Below, piece by piece: positions 17,493-24,466 of a stretch of 27,515 bases of DNA (position 1 is the first letter of the stretch; the number at the start of each line of letters is the position of its first letter). The notes below the pieces were generated by a model, which searched no databases, had not been told where the DNA came from, and saw nothing but the letters and a program-made list of their open reading frames with translations. The DNA is from a virus: positions 1 to 27,515 of IMG/VR virus record IMGVR_UViG_3300032334_002066. The stretch is one strand, 5' to 3'. Both the position numbers and the translations under genes were made by a program.

Positions 17493-17663
17493 ATGACAAC
17501 ATCAACATTTATCCAATTAAACCAAACACGCATTCTAAACATTGATGGGTGCTTAACCGATCAAGCCAACGTGACCGTAAAGCGTGAAGACGGTAAGCTG
17601 GAGTTTTATTATTTTGAGAACGGTGAGCTGGTAGGTTCAAAAACCAAGGTACAAGGCTGGTAG
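17493..17663 (+). CDS. Small hypothetical protein, 56 aa
   Basis: ATG 17493, stop TAG 17661-17663. It reads MTTSTFIQLNQTRILNIDGCL, then VTVKREDGKLEFYYFENGELVGSKTKVQGW; beta-rich, with normal codon use including CGC, GCC and ACC. No promoter of the 34-member family precedes it; the terminator at 17448 lies between it and the previous gene, so it may depend on read-through. Unrecognised. Confidence 0.55.
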   Translation: MTTSTFIQLNQTRILNIDGCLTDQANVTVKREDGKLEFYYFENGELVGSKTKVQGW

Positions 17664-17686
17664 GCCTGTACCGGTACGGCCGTATA

Positions 17687-17719
17687 TATATGGTATGTAT
17701 ATGGTATGTATATGGTATC
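17687..17719 (+). repeat. Three tandem 11-bp repeats
   Basis: TATATGGTATG repeated at 17687-17697, 17698-17708 and 17709-17719 (last base C in the third). Perfect head-to-tail copies, about one helical turn each, so a bound protein would line up on one DNA face. Confidence 0.7.
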
Positions 17720-17936
17720 ACGTACTGGGTACCACGCGCGCCGGGGTCAATATATGGCGGGCCGGCGAGGAACGTGGACTTAGAGTAAAAGCTTTCTCTT
17801 TAAAACCTTAACACCATCGACCCAATATATCTTTATATATTAAACTTGCATTTTCCCCCAAAATGAAACCCAAATTTCCAAATCGGCCATTTTTGTAAAA
17901 GATAGTAAACATCAAATCTCTTTTTTTAAAAAAATA

Positions 17937-17968
17937 CTTGGCGTCGACAAAATATATATGTATATTAC
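17937..17968 (+). promoter_or_regulatory. Possible host-type promoter for the late block
   Basis: CTTG at 17937-17940, 20 nt, TATATTAC at 17961-17968. This resembles the Bacteroidota TTTG / TAnnTTTG arrangement. Only a weak match. Confidence 0.3.
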
Positions 17969-17988
17969 GAGACATGGCACGATTTATT

Positions 17989-18006
17989 ATAAACCTTATG
18001 GTTTAT
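17989..18006 (+). other. Perfect hairpin upstream of late genes
   Basis: ATAAACC (17989-17995), loop TTAT, GGTTTAT (18000-18006), with weak extension on both sides. It lies 17 nt before the 18024 start, in the leader of the first late gene. No U-run. Confidence 0.5.
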
Positions 18007-18023
18007 TTATAATTTAATTTACA

Positions 18024-18212
18024 ATGAAATTTAGACTACCAAGAAAAACAAAAAAGAAGATAAGAAAAGGATTTTACCTTTACCCTAAAGATGAAAATGA
18101 TTGTTATCTAGCAGCTTTTCCTAGAGAAAACCAAGAAGATTATAACGCATTTAAAAAAGGTATTTTATCAAATATTCTAGACGACCTTAAAAAAATTAAA
18201 AAATTACTATGA
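18024..18212 (+). CDS. Small basic hypothetical protein, 62 aa
   Basis: Basic N-terminus (MKFRLPRKTKKKIRKGFYLYP) and Lys-rich helical end (DDLKKIKKLL). The opening resembles small proteins I recall from Bacteroidota phages with a 'PRKxKKKIRKGFYLYP' start. Possibly nucleic-acid binding. First gene on the late side; its end overlaps the next small gene by 4 nt. Confidence 0.6.
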   Translation: MKFRLPRKTKKKIRKGFYLYPKDENDCYLAAFPRENQEDYNAFKKGILSNILDDLKKIKKLL

Positions 18213-18319
18213 AAAATCTATTAATGATCCCAGTTCATTTTACAATTGGTTACATTGCAATCATTGTTTGTGGAACAATTAGTTTGTTTGATATATTTAT
18301 AAACAAAGCAAATAAATAA
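18209..18319 (+). CDS. Small single-span membrane peptide, 36 aa
   Basis: ATG 18209 (ATGA overlap with the previous stop), stop TAA 18317-18319. Residues 5-27 are hydrophobic (LMIPVHFTIGYIAIIVCGTI), with a basic end (INKANK). The coupling to the previous gene supports it. Its 3' end carries the ATATTTATAA late-type motif. Function unknown. Confidence 0.5.
   Translation: MKNLLMIPVHFTIGYIAIIVCGTISLFDIFINKANK
18293..18302 (+). promoter_or_regulatory. Candidate late promoter motif ATATTTATAA
   Basis: Exact ATATTTATAA, 37 nt upstream of the 18340 start. The same 10-mer precedes 22167 and 25571, and a one-base variant precedes 19616. No -35 box, as expected for T4-type gp55 promoters, although the T4 consensus reads TATAAATA. 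Confidence 0.4.
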
Positions 18320-18339
18320 TTATTTAAAAATAAAATAAA

Positions 18340-18621
18340 ATGGCAAACGTACCAGTAAATTTTGGTGGATTAATTTTAACCGCAGGAAATTCCATTTCAG
18401 GATCTTTTTCAGGAATCCAAAGCCTAGGAACAGGCTCCGCTAATAACCCAACAGGATCAGTTATTGTTGCTTTTAAATATGGTGTTGACCGTAGCTCCAC
18501 AAATGGTATTATTGAAGCAACAGGTGTTCCATTTACTTTACCTGCAGGGGTTTTTCTTCCATTAACTATTACATCCGCAAGTTTAGCAGCAGGAAGTGCA
18601 CCTGTAATTTTCTACCAGTAA
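18340..18621 (+). CDS. Small Gly/Ser-rich, probably virion-associated protein, 93 aa
   Basis: Ser, Gly, Ala and Thr rich with beta patterning (GGLILTAGNSISGSFSGI, GSVIVAFKYGVDRSS, PLTITSASLAAGSAPVIFYQ), no charged clusters and no Cys. It looks like a small all-beta decoration, fibre or cement protein of the capsid or tail. Monocistronic behind the motif at 18293. The structural role is inferred from composition and position, not from homology. Confidence 0.6.
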   Translation: MANVPVNFGGLILTAGNSISGSFSGIQSLGTGSANNPTGSVIVAFKYGVDRSSTNGIIEATGVPFTLPAGVFLPLTITSASLAAGSAPVIFYQ

Positions 18622-18686
18622 AAAATCTTTGGCAACCCAATTTTTTATTCGTATACTAACAGTATAAATAAATAAAAATAAAGGTT

Positions 18687-18833
18687 ATGTTAAGTAAAGT
18701 AGAAAACAAAGGAATTAAAATTTTAGCAATCGTTACATTGTTTGTAGCATTCAGTTTCACTGGATTATTCGGATTAGCATTCGTAGCAGGATGTTTAATT
18801 GGAGATATCGTAGGTGAGGTTATTTTTGGGTAA
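18687..18833 (+). CDS. Small hydrophobic membrane protein, 48 aa
   Basis: ATG 18687 (AAGGTTATG context), stop TAA 18831-18833. A short charged start (MLSKVENKGIK), then one long or two short hydrophobic segments (ILAIVTLFVAFSFTGLFGLAFVAGCLIG, residues 12-39). A degenerate TTCGTATACT at 18648-18657 lies upstream without GGAA at the right spacing. Holin-like in size but no lysis gene is nearby. Confidence 0.55.
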   Translation: MLSKVENKGIKILAIVTLFVAFSFTGLFGLAFVAGCLIGDIVGEVIFG

Positions 18834-18848
18834 TAAAAAATCAAAGTT

Positions 18849-19094
18849 ATGAAAGAAAACGAAAAGTATCAACCAAGCAGAAAAATCACAACTGCAGACG
18901 GAACCATCATGTACACGTTCGATGGAAAATTACACAATTGGGAAGGACCGGCTTTAATCCCCGAAGGTAATAAACGTAAAAGAGAATATTACCTTAACGG
19001 AATTAAAATGACGGAAGCACAATGGAAAGAGGCTTTAAAAAACAGAGAAGGACTTCCATGGTATAAAGGTGCAAACGCTCAAGCTCGGTTCTAG
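18849..19094 (+). CDS. MORN-like phage protein, 81 aa
   Basis: Contains DGTIMYTFDGKLHNWEGPALIPEG followed by REYYLNGIKMTEAQWKEALK. The 'dG(x)LHxxxGPA...YYLNG' pattern is the beta-hairpin repeat seen in MORN-like phage and bacterial proteins. One full repeat plus a partial one, then a helix and LPWYKG. Probably a binding module; no partner known. Two nt separate it from the next gene. Confidence 0.65.
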   Translation: MKENEKYQPSRKITTADGTIMYTFDGKLHNWEGPALIPEGNKRKREYYLNGIKMTEAQWKEALKNREGLPWYKGANAQARF

Positions 19095-19096
19095 TC

Positions 19097-19546
19097 ATGG
19101 AACGTTTAACAAATGAGGAGGCTAAAAACTATGTTCCGTATTGTAGAACGCCTTTAGCCCCTCAACCAAAATATTTTTCAATCAAAAAAGATGGTGATTG
19201 GGATGTTATCGAATATTATACCGGACGTTTAAGACAAAGTGTTGATGGTAAAAAAGGTGATCAATATGTTTATATATTAGTTAACCCTTCAATGCCTGAA
19301 ATGTTAAAAATAGGTTATACAAAAAATGATCCCGAAGAACGAGCTGTTCAATTGAGTAAATCAACGGGTGTTCCTATGCCATTTGATGTTGTATATTCGT
19401 ATAGTTGTTTTAATGGGGAGCGTATTGAAAAGGAGGTACACAAGCAGTTAAAGCAAAAACGTGTTAGAGGTGAAAGAGAGTTTTTCTATGTTTCTTTAAA
19501 TGAAGCTAAACAAGTTATTAAAAAAGTTGGAGAACAGTTTGATTAG
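19097..19546 (+). CDS. T5orf172 / MUG113 domain protein (GIY-YIG superfamily), 149 aa
   Basis: Residues 57-140 match the T5orf172/MUG113 pattern: YVYIL at 57-61, KIGYT at 71-75, PEER at 79-82, GVPMPFDVVYSY at 91-102, then a helix with the His of VHKQL (His115) and GEREFFYV. This family belongs to the GIY-YIG nuclease superfamily, with YVYIL and KIGYT as its two signature strands. Residues 1-56 are a separate, less conserved extension. It may nick or process DNA or act as a homing or defence-linked nuclease; which one cannot be told. Confidence 0.75.
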   Translation: MERLTNEEAKNYVPYCRTPLAPQPKYFSIKKDGDWDVIEYYTGRLRQSVDGKKGDQYVYILVNPSMPEMLKIGYTKNDPEERAVQLSKSTGVPMPFDVVYSYSCFNGERIEKEVHKQLKQKRVRGEREFFYVSLNEAKQVIKKVGEQFD

Positions 19547-19556
19547 ATATTTATAT
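19547..19556 (+). promoter_or_regulatory. Candidate late promoter motif ATATTTATAT
   Basis: One base different from ATATTTATAA. Lies between 19546 and the 19616 gene, 59 nt before its start. Confidence 0.3.
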
Positions 19557-19615
19557 GTAAAATCAACGATTTTATACGTGAGTTTTAATTTAGAATAATA
19601 TATACATATAGAGTG

Positions 19616-20083
19616 ATGAGTTTGAATGGTATATTTGCATTATTTGGGTTTCCTGAGGATGGTAAAGATTCCAAAGAAACTAAAAAGATGAGAGCTGAGT
19701 TAGATGAGTTTAAAAAAACTCCTTACTTTAAGTTAGGTATGTTTTATAAACTTATTATGAATGGCCAAACATTTAAAAAGCAGGTTTTAAACTTTTTTTC
19801 AAAAGCTGATCCTTCTTTAGATATGGGAGGAATTGATGAAGCTGGGGAATTTATGATGTTTACTAGAGCTTATTTCTGGATTGAGGAATTTAAGTTTAGA
19901 AGTAAGGTTTGGAAAGAAGATTTAAAAAAACATTCAACCGATGAATTTTTAGTTGCATTAAAGCTTTCTATACATTACTTTGAAGGTACAGAAGAATATG
20001 AAAAATGTGCTCACTTGAAAAAAGTTCAGGTACTAGTAGAGAAAAATCTAAAAGAACAAGAAATCCGTGACTATTTAAAATAA
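19616..20083 (+). CDS. Hypothetical protein, 155 aa
   Basis: Start at ATG 19616; a GTG three bases earlier would add one residue. A mostly helical, Phe- and Lys-rich soluble protein (FKKTPYFKLGMFYKLIMNG, SIHYFEGTEEYEKCAHLKKVQVLVEKNLKEQ). No membrane segment, no recognised fold. It lies between the T5orf172 gene and an HD-domain gene on the late side. Confidence 0.65.
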   Translation: MSLNGIFALFGFPEDGKDSKETKKMRAELDEFKKTPYFKLGMFYKLIMNGQTFKKQVLNFFSKADPSLDMGGIDEAGEFMMFTRAYFWIEEFKFRSKVWKEDLKKHSTDEFLVALKLSIHYFEGTEEYEKCAHLKKVQVLVEKNLKEQEIRDYLK

Positions 20084-20165
20084 AGTTATTATCTTTAATT
20101 TATATTTTAATATTATTATTGTTAAAATAAATAATGGTTATAAAAAAATAAGTAAATAAAATAAA

Positions 20166-20333
20166 ATGAAAAATAAAGAATTAGTATTAAGACGCTTAGA
20201 GTCTATTGAAGGAAAATTAAAACGAATGAGAAACGCTTTAAACGAACGAAATGTAGAAGCGGCTCGTGAATTGTTAAAAGAACTTTTTGAACTTCAAGAA
20301 GATACTCAAGCAATCGTTGAACGTGAAAATTAA
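20166..20333 (+). CDS. Small coiled-coil protein, 55 aa
   Basis: ATG 20166, stop TAA 20331-20333. One long charged helix with heptad-like Leu spacing (LVLRRLESIEGKLKRMRN, then ARELLKELFELQEDTQAIV). Probably dimerises. The 82-nt AT-rich gap before it shows no family promoter. Function unknown. Confidence 0.6.
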   Translation: MKNKELVLRRLESIEGKLKRMRNALNERNVEAARELLKELFELQEDTQAIVEREN

Positions 20334-20350
20334 TTAAATAAATAAAAGTT

Positions 20351-21145
20351 ATGAATCTTACCGCCGAACAAATCCAAGATAATTGGAATGAATTAATGTC
20401 AATTATTGACACCCATATTTCCTCTCCACGTAAAGAGAAATTGATTGATTTTTATGAGCAATATGCCGAACGTTTAATGTTAATGCCTGCTGCGCATAAA
20501 AAAGAATACCATAATGCCTTCCCTGGAGGGTATGTTGAACATGTTTTACGCGTTATTCGATGTGCTATTAAGCAAGCTACATTATGGGAAGAAGAAGGAT
20601 GTGACATGTCTACTTTTACAATTGAAGAACTTGTATTTTCAGCTCTAAACCATGATTTAGGTAAAATGGGTGATGAAGAACAAGATTCATATATCCCTCA
20701 GACTGATCAATGGAGAAAAGATAAGTTAGGAGAGGATTATATGTTTAATACTAAAGTACCATTTGCTTCAGTTCCCGATAGAGGATTATATTTATTACAA
20801 TCACATGGTATCCAGTATACATTTAATGAAATGGTTGCTATCCAGACACATGATGGTTTATATGACAAGGCAAATGAAAAATATCTTGCTAATTTTATGC
20901 CAGAACAAAAACCACGTACTTCACTCCCTTATATCTTACATCAGGCAGATTTAATGGCAGCACGTATTGAGTTTGAACGTGAATGGTTACCTAAATTAAA
21001 AGAAGGTAAAAAGTCCGTGGATAACGGAAAGGGAAATTTTACATTGGGGAATAAACCCAACATGTCTAAAAAAATATCAACCAAAACTAAAGCTTTAGGT
21101 TCGTTCAAAAGTGATGGTTTAAAAAATATGTTAGATAACTTATGA
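20351..21145 (+). CDS. HD-domain phosphohydrolase, 264 aa
   Basis: Metal-binding HD pattern H...HD...D visible: His64 (GGYVEHVL), His101-Asp102 (ALNHDLGKMG), His167 (QTHDG) and Asp200 (HQADLMAAR). HD proteins hydrolyse phosphoesters of nucleotides, often dNTPs or cyclic or alarmone nucleotides, with Mn or Zn/Fe. Domain about residues 45-215; the Lys-rich C-terminus is a tail. HD proteins of this kind are frequent in T4-like phages of Bacteroidota and cyanobacteria, as I recall. Four-nt ATGA overlap with the next gene. Confidence 0.8.
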   Translation: MNLTAEQIQDNWNELMSIIDTHISSPRKEKLIDFYEQYAERLMLMPAAHKKEYHNAFPGGYVEHVLRVIRCAIKQATLWEEEGCDMSTFTIEELVFSALNHDLGKMGDEEQDSYIPQTDQWRKDKLGEDYMFNTKVPFASVPDRGLYLLQSHGIQYTFNEMVAIQTHDGLYDKANEKYLANFMPEQKPRTSLPYILHQADLMAARIEFEREWLPKLKEGKKSVDNGKGNFTLGNKPNMSKKISTKTKALGSFKSDGLKNMLDNL

Positions 21146-21429
21146 TAGCTTTAACAATTGTTTGCTGTGTACTAGCAATTTTAGTCGCGATTTTAGGATT
21201 CACGACTTATAATCTTCTTAGAAAAAATGAAAAACAAGAAGATATTGTAGCCGGATATTTAGCTTATCTAGATCGTTTATCTCGCACGATTGAAATTTCT
21301 GACAAGAAATTGAGAGAATTAGATCGTGGAGGTATATTTGAAAAGGATGATGAGGTTGGGGTTATATTTCAATCAATCTTAAAAATCCAAGAAATATTAA
21401 ATGAATTCAATCTTAGAAAGTTCAGCTAA
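21142..21429 (+). CDS. Membrane-anchored helical protein, 95 aa
   Basis: One N-terminal transmembrane helix (residues 2-22, ALTIVCCVLAILVAILGF) and a cytoplasmic helical domain ending EVGVIFQSILKIQEILNEF. The 'DDEVG(x)(x)F..(L/I)K.IQ.IL.EF' end recurs in T4-like phages I recall, often next to the late sigma factor. It lies between the HD gene and the gp55-like gene. Function unknown. Confidence 0.65.
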   Translation: MIALTIVCCVLAILVAILGFTTYNLLRKNEKQEDIVAGYLAYLDRLSRTIEISDKKLRELDRGGIFEKDDEVGVIFQSILKIQEILNEFNLRKFS

Positions 21430-21430
21430 A

Positions 21431-22138
21431 ATGGCTAAAAAACCTGCAAGTAAAAATTATTTTACTCAGGAAACTGAGGACGCGATCGTGTTGTATAACA
21501 ATACGATCGATCCTGTTTTGAGAAGCAAGATATATGAGGAAAAAATCCATTATGCCTTCTTTAAATTAACCCAGAACATAATCCATACTTTTAAATTTTA
21601 TCATACTGAAGTAGAGAATTTAGAACATTTACAACATGAGATAATCGTGTTTTTACTTTCTAAAATCCATCTCTTTAACCCCCAGAATGGAGCTAAAGCG
21701 TACTCGTATTTTGGTACGATTGTAAAACGTTGGTGTATCTTATACAATGAGAAAAATTATAAAAGTAAGGTTAGTAAAGTATCAACTGATGAACTTTTAA
21801 AAGATGATACACATTCATATACTATAGAACCTACTAACACAGACGATCGTTTATCTCATTTTATGGATGAATGGGTTGAATTTGTAAGTTTTAATTTATA
21901 TGAAGTTTTCCCTAAAGAATATGATGCAAAAATTGCAGATGCTATTTTAGAACTGTTTAGAAAACGAGATAGTATAGATGTATTCAACAAGAAAGCACTT
22001 TACATTTATATCCACGAGATGATCCCAGATGCTAAAACTCCTAAAATTACCAAAATAGCAGGTGTTTTATACGATATATTTAAGAAAAACTATTTATTTT
22101 ATTTGGAACACGGCTACATGAAGTTCCACCTCTCGTAA
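21431..22138 (+). CDS. gp55-like late-transcription sigma factor, 235 aa
   Basis: Start at ATG 21431 (MAKKPASKNYF), right after the upstream stop; an earlier in-frame ATG at 21401 overlaps the previous gene by 29 nt and is less likely. The N-terminal half shows the helical gp55 layout ending in a NPQNGAKAYSYFGTIVKRWCIL segment, which corresponds to the 'NPFAYFTQIIYYAF' sigma-70 region-2-like helix of T4 gp55. It is longer than T4 gp55 (185 aa) by a C-terminal helical extension. It is expected to pair with the host RNA polymerase and direct late transcription from -10-only promoters. Confidence 0.75.
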   Translation: MAKKPASKNYFTQETEDAIVLYNNTIDPVLRSKIYEEKIHYAFFKLTQNIIHTFKFYHTEVENLEHLQHEIIVFLLSKIHLFNPQNGAKAYSYFGTIVKRWCILYNEKNYKSKVSKVSTDELLKDDTHSYTIEPTNTDDRLSHFMDEWVEFVSFNLYEVFPKEYDAKIADAILELFRKRDSIDVFNKKALYIYIHEMIPDAKTPKITKIAGVLYDIFKKNYLFYLEHGYMKFHLS

Positions 22139-22144
22139 TTGTTT

Positions 22145-22154
22145 ATATTTATAA
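22145..22154 (+). promoter_or_regulatory. Candidate late promoter motif ATATTTATAA
   Basis: Exact ATATTTATAA, 12 nt before the 22167 start, directly downstream of the gp55-like gene. Confidence 0.45.
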
Positions 22155-22166
22155 AAAACAATACAT

Positions 22167-22505
22167 ATGAGTAATTTAGAATCAAACGTATTTGGTAAGA
22201 AAAAATTCTCCGATATCCTTAAAGAAATTTACGAAAACCAAAAGAAAAAAGAACAGCAAATCACAGCTTTGATAGGTGAGTTAAAACCACTTATTAACGA
22301 TATTGGTGATGCTACTTTAATTGTTCCTTTAATCAAGGAATATATGGAACTAGGTATTAAAAATGATGAACAGCTAATTAAAATGGCTACCATTATTCAA
22401 CGTGCTCTAGCTTCAGGTAAATCAGAAGAAGAAGGATTTGGAATGACTGAAGAAGAAAAAGCACAATTATTATCCGAAGTTAAAAAATTTAATCCAAAAG
22501 ACTAA
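22167..22505 (+). CDS. Hypothetical helical protein, 112 aa
   Basis: Charged helices: FSDILKEIYENQKKKEQQITALIGELKPLI, then GDATLIVPLIKEYMELGIKNDEQLIKMATIIQRAL and an acidic-basic end. Similar proteins occur next to tail genes in T4-like phages of Bacteroidota as far as I recall, without a known role; could be an assembly chaperone. Its stop overlaps the next start by one base. Confidence 0.6.
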   Translation: MSNLESNVFGKKKFSDILKEIYENQKKKEQQITALIGELKPLINDIGDATLIVPLIKEYMELGIKNDEQLIKMATIIQRALASGKSEEEGFGMTEEEKAQLLSEVKKFNPKD

Positions 22506-23779
22506 TGCCAGTATATAGAACCGGTATTACTAATTCTACTAGAGGAACAACTGCTGTTTCCTCTACTCCTGACTTACAGGGCCAAATCAATAACTTAAAA
22601 TCTCAATTAGCTGCAGCTAGAGTTATTGATATTGTCTTAGATGAAAACCACCCTAAATTTGATTCTGTAGGACAATGGAATGGAATAGGTGCTATATTTT
22701 ATGAATTTACCAATCAGTCTGCTACAGGTACAACTGTAAATTTTGCTTTACCTTATGATTCACAAATTAAAACATACCCATTAGTTAACGAAATCGTACT
22801 TTTATTTTCCCTTCCAAATCAACAACAAGGACAAAATACTTCAAATCAATCATACTTTTATTTAAAACCATTAGGGGTATGGAATCACCCTCACCATGAT
22901 GCTTACCCAAACCCTTCTACTATTATTAATCCAACCCAACGCAGAGATTATAAATCAACAGAAAATGGTGCAGTAAGACGAGTAGAAGATCAATCTACCG
23001 AAATCAATTTAAACAGTCCTGTTAACCCATCTCAAAACACATTTGTTGAAAAAACAGATATTCATCCTTTAATGCCTTATATGGGTGATTCATTATTAGA
23101 AGGAAGACATGGACAAAGTTTACGTTTTGGTAGTACTGCAAAATCAAAAAGTTCAATAAATAATAACTGGTCATCTGCTGGTACTAATGGTGATCCTATT
23201 ACTATAGTAAGAAATGGTCAACCTACTAATGTTAGTGATAAGGGGTGGATTCCTATAACAGAAAATTTAAATGGTGACTTATCATCCCTTTATTTAACTT
23301 CGTACCAAAAGATTCCATTTAGTATAGCAAACGAAAATTTTGTTTCTTATACTACACCACCTACAACCCCATCTCAATTTGCAAGCCCTCAAATAATTTT
23401 AAATTCAGATAGGATAGTGTTAAATGCTAAAACAGATAGTGTTTTAATTAGTGGACAAAATTCAGTTGGTATATCGTCAAACAATAGTATTAATATTGAA
23501 GCAAAACAAATATATTTAGATGGAAATGATATACGTTTAGGGAATAAAAATGCTTCTCAATCAGCTTTAAAAGGAGATATTACAGTAGAATATTTAAAAA
23601 TATTAATTACAGAATTAAAGAATTTAACCGAGGTTTTAAAAACTGTTCAAGATTGGCCTGGCGGAGTGCCAACTCCAAATTCTGCAATATTAACAGTTGC
23701 TAATTCTTCTCAAGAAATTTTTGAAAAAATTTATAATAACATAGATGATATTAAATCAAATTTTATAAAATTAAAATAA
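22505..23779 (+). CDS. Baseplate central spike protein, gp5/VgrG-like, 424 aa
   Basis: Residues about 38-135 look like an OB fold, with the 'YPLVNEIVLLFSLP' strand typical of gp5/VgrG spikes. A linker follows and then GDSLLEGRHGQSLRFGST (near residue 193), a signature seen in T4-like spike proteins. Residues about 295-345 have a strict short-period beta pattern (IILNSDRIVLNAKTDSVLIS, then SINIEAKQIYLDGNDIRLG), expected for a triple-stranded beta-helix tip. No lysozyme domain is visible, unlike T4 gp5. It sits first in the spike/wedge gene cluster and overlaps the next gene by one base. Confidence 0.75.
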   Translation: MPVYRTGITNSTRGTTAVSSTPDLQGQINNLKSQLAAARVIDIVLDENHPKFDSVGQWNGIGAIFYEFTNQSATGTTVNFALPYDSQIKTYPLVNEIVLLFSLPNQQQGQNTSNQSYFYLKPLGVWNHPHHDAYPNPSTIINPTQRRDYKSTENGAVRRVEDQSTEINLNSPVNPSQNTFVEKTDIHPLMPYMGDSLLEGRHGQSLRFGSTAKSKSSINNNWSSAGTNGDPITIVRNGQPTNVSDKGWIPITENLNGDLSSLYLTSYQKIPFSIANENFVSYTTPPTTPSQFASPQIILNSDRIVLNAKTDSVLISGQNSVGISSNNSINIEAKQIYLDGNDIRLGNKNASQSALKGDITVEYLKILITELKNLTEVLKTVQDWPGGVPTPNSAILTVANSSQEIFEKIYNNIDDIKSNFIKLK

Positions 23780-24456
23780 TGTACCAAACAAGAATTTCAG
23801 GCTCATACAACCCTTCTAAAGGAGATTATGATGGAATGCATTCTTTTGAATCTCGAACAAAAGATGGATTTGGAGGAAAAATGCATACTAAAGTAAATAC
23901 AGCCCTAAAAAATTTTTATAAAACATATAAATCTAACCCAACAATATCAGCTATAAATATAGTAATGGATGATACTAATTGGGTAGTAAAATGGGAAGTT
24001 TTAATTGAAGAAAGTAAAGATGGTAAGGCATATGTTGGATTAACTAGTAGAGGAGGAGCAGGACCAAAAGAAGGAAATAGTGGTTCTATAATAAGAGCAG
24101 AAAAACAGTACAATTCAAAAATTTTAGCTTTAAAAAGTGAAGTCGATTCTAAAACAGAAACATTAAAAATTCTTGATTTTCTTTTTACCCCTAAAATTTC
24201 AGGATGGGCTATAAGACAAATATTTGCTTTGTACACAAACCCCACTAATTATCCTCCATTACCAGCATCAACCCCCCCAGTAACCTCAGGTATAGTAATA
24301 AATTCTACTACAAACCAACCAATTCAAGGAGTTCAAATAACAAAAGAAACTCCAATCAATGATAATATCAATCAACCTAATCAAGGAATTGAAACAAACC
24401 AAACTTCAACTGAAGGGCAAACAAATGATGAAAATACTATAATCTATGAACTTTAA
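23779..24456 (+). CDS. Baseplate-region protein with half a transthyretin-like domain, 225 aa
   Basis: The N-terminal 150 residues are unrecognised, with strands INIVMDDTNWVVKWEVLIEE and an amphipathic helix. Near residue 170 a short Pro-rich linker leads to SGIVINSTTNQPIQGVQITKET, the opening of a carboxypeptidase-regulatory-like (transthyretin-like) beta domain. The domain then stops in a low-complexity Asn/Gln/Thr tail, while its other half appears at the start of the next gene. Tail or baseplate role by position. Confidence 0.6.
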   Translation: MYQTRISGSYNPSKGDYDGMHSFESRTKDGFGGKMHTKVNTALKNFYKTYKSNPTISAINIVMDDTNWVVKWEVLIEESKDGKAYVGLTSRGGAGPKEGNSGSIIRAEKQYNSKILALKSEVDSKTETLKILDFLFTPKISGWAIRQIFALYTNPTNYPPLPASTPPVTSGIVINSTTNQPIQGVQITKETPINDNINQPNQGIETNQTSTEGQTNDENTIIYEL

Positions 24457-24466
24457 TATATAATTT

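Larger units (their letters stand above)
17664..17985. other. Non-coding spacer between early and late genes
   Basis: No gene seen. The left half is GC-rich and holds the 10-bp palindrome GTACCGGTAC (17668-17677), the 11-bp tandem repeats (17687-17719) and GC-rich inverted sequences near 17735-17770. The right half is AT-rich with poly-C and poly-T patches, ending in a host-like promoter candidate. It separates the 34-promoter block from the structural genes, so it may be a control or replication region. Confidence 0.45.

Noticed and set aside
18648-18657. TTCGTATACT before the 18687 gene as a family promoter
   Set aside because: It has one mismatch in the decamer and ATCTTT at the -35 position; noted as degenerate but not counted in the 34 sites.
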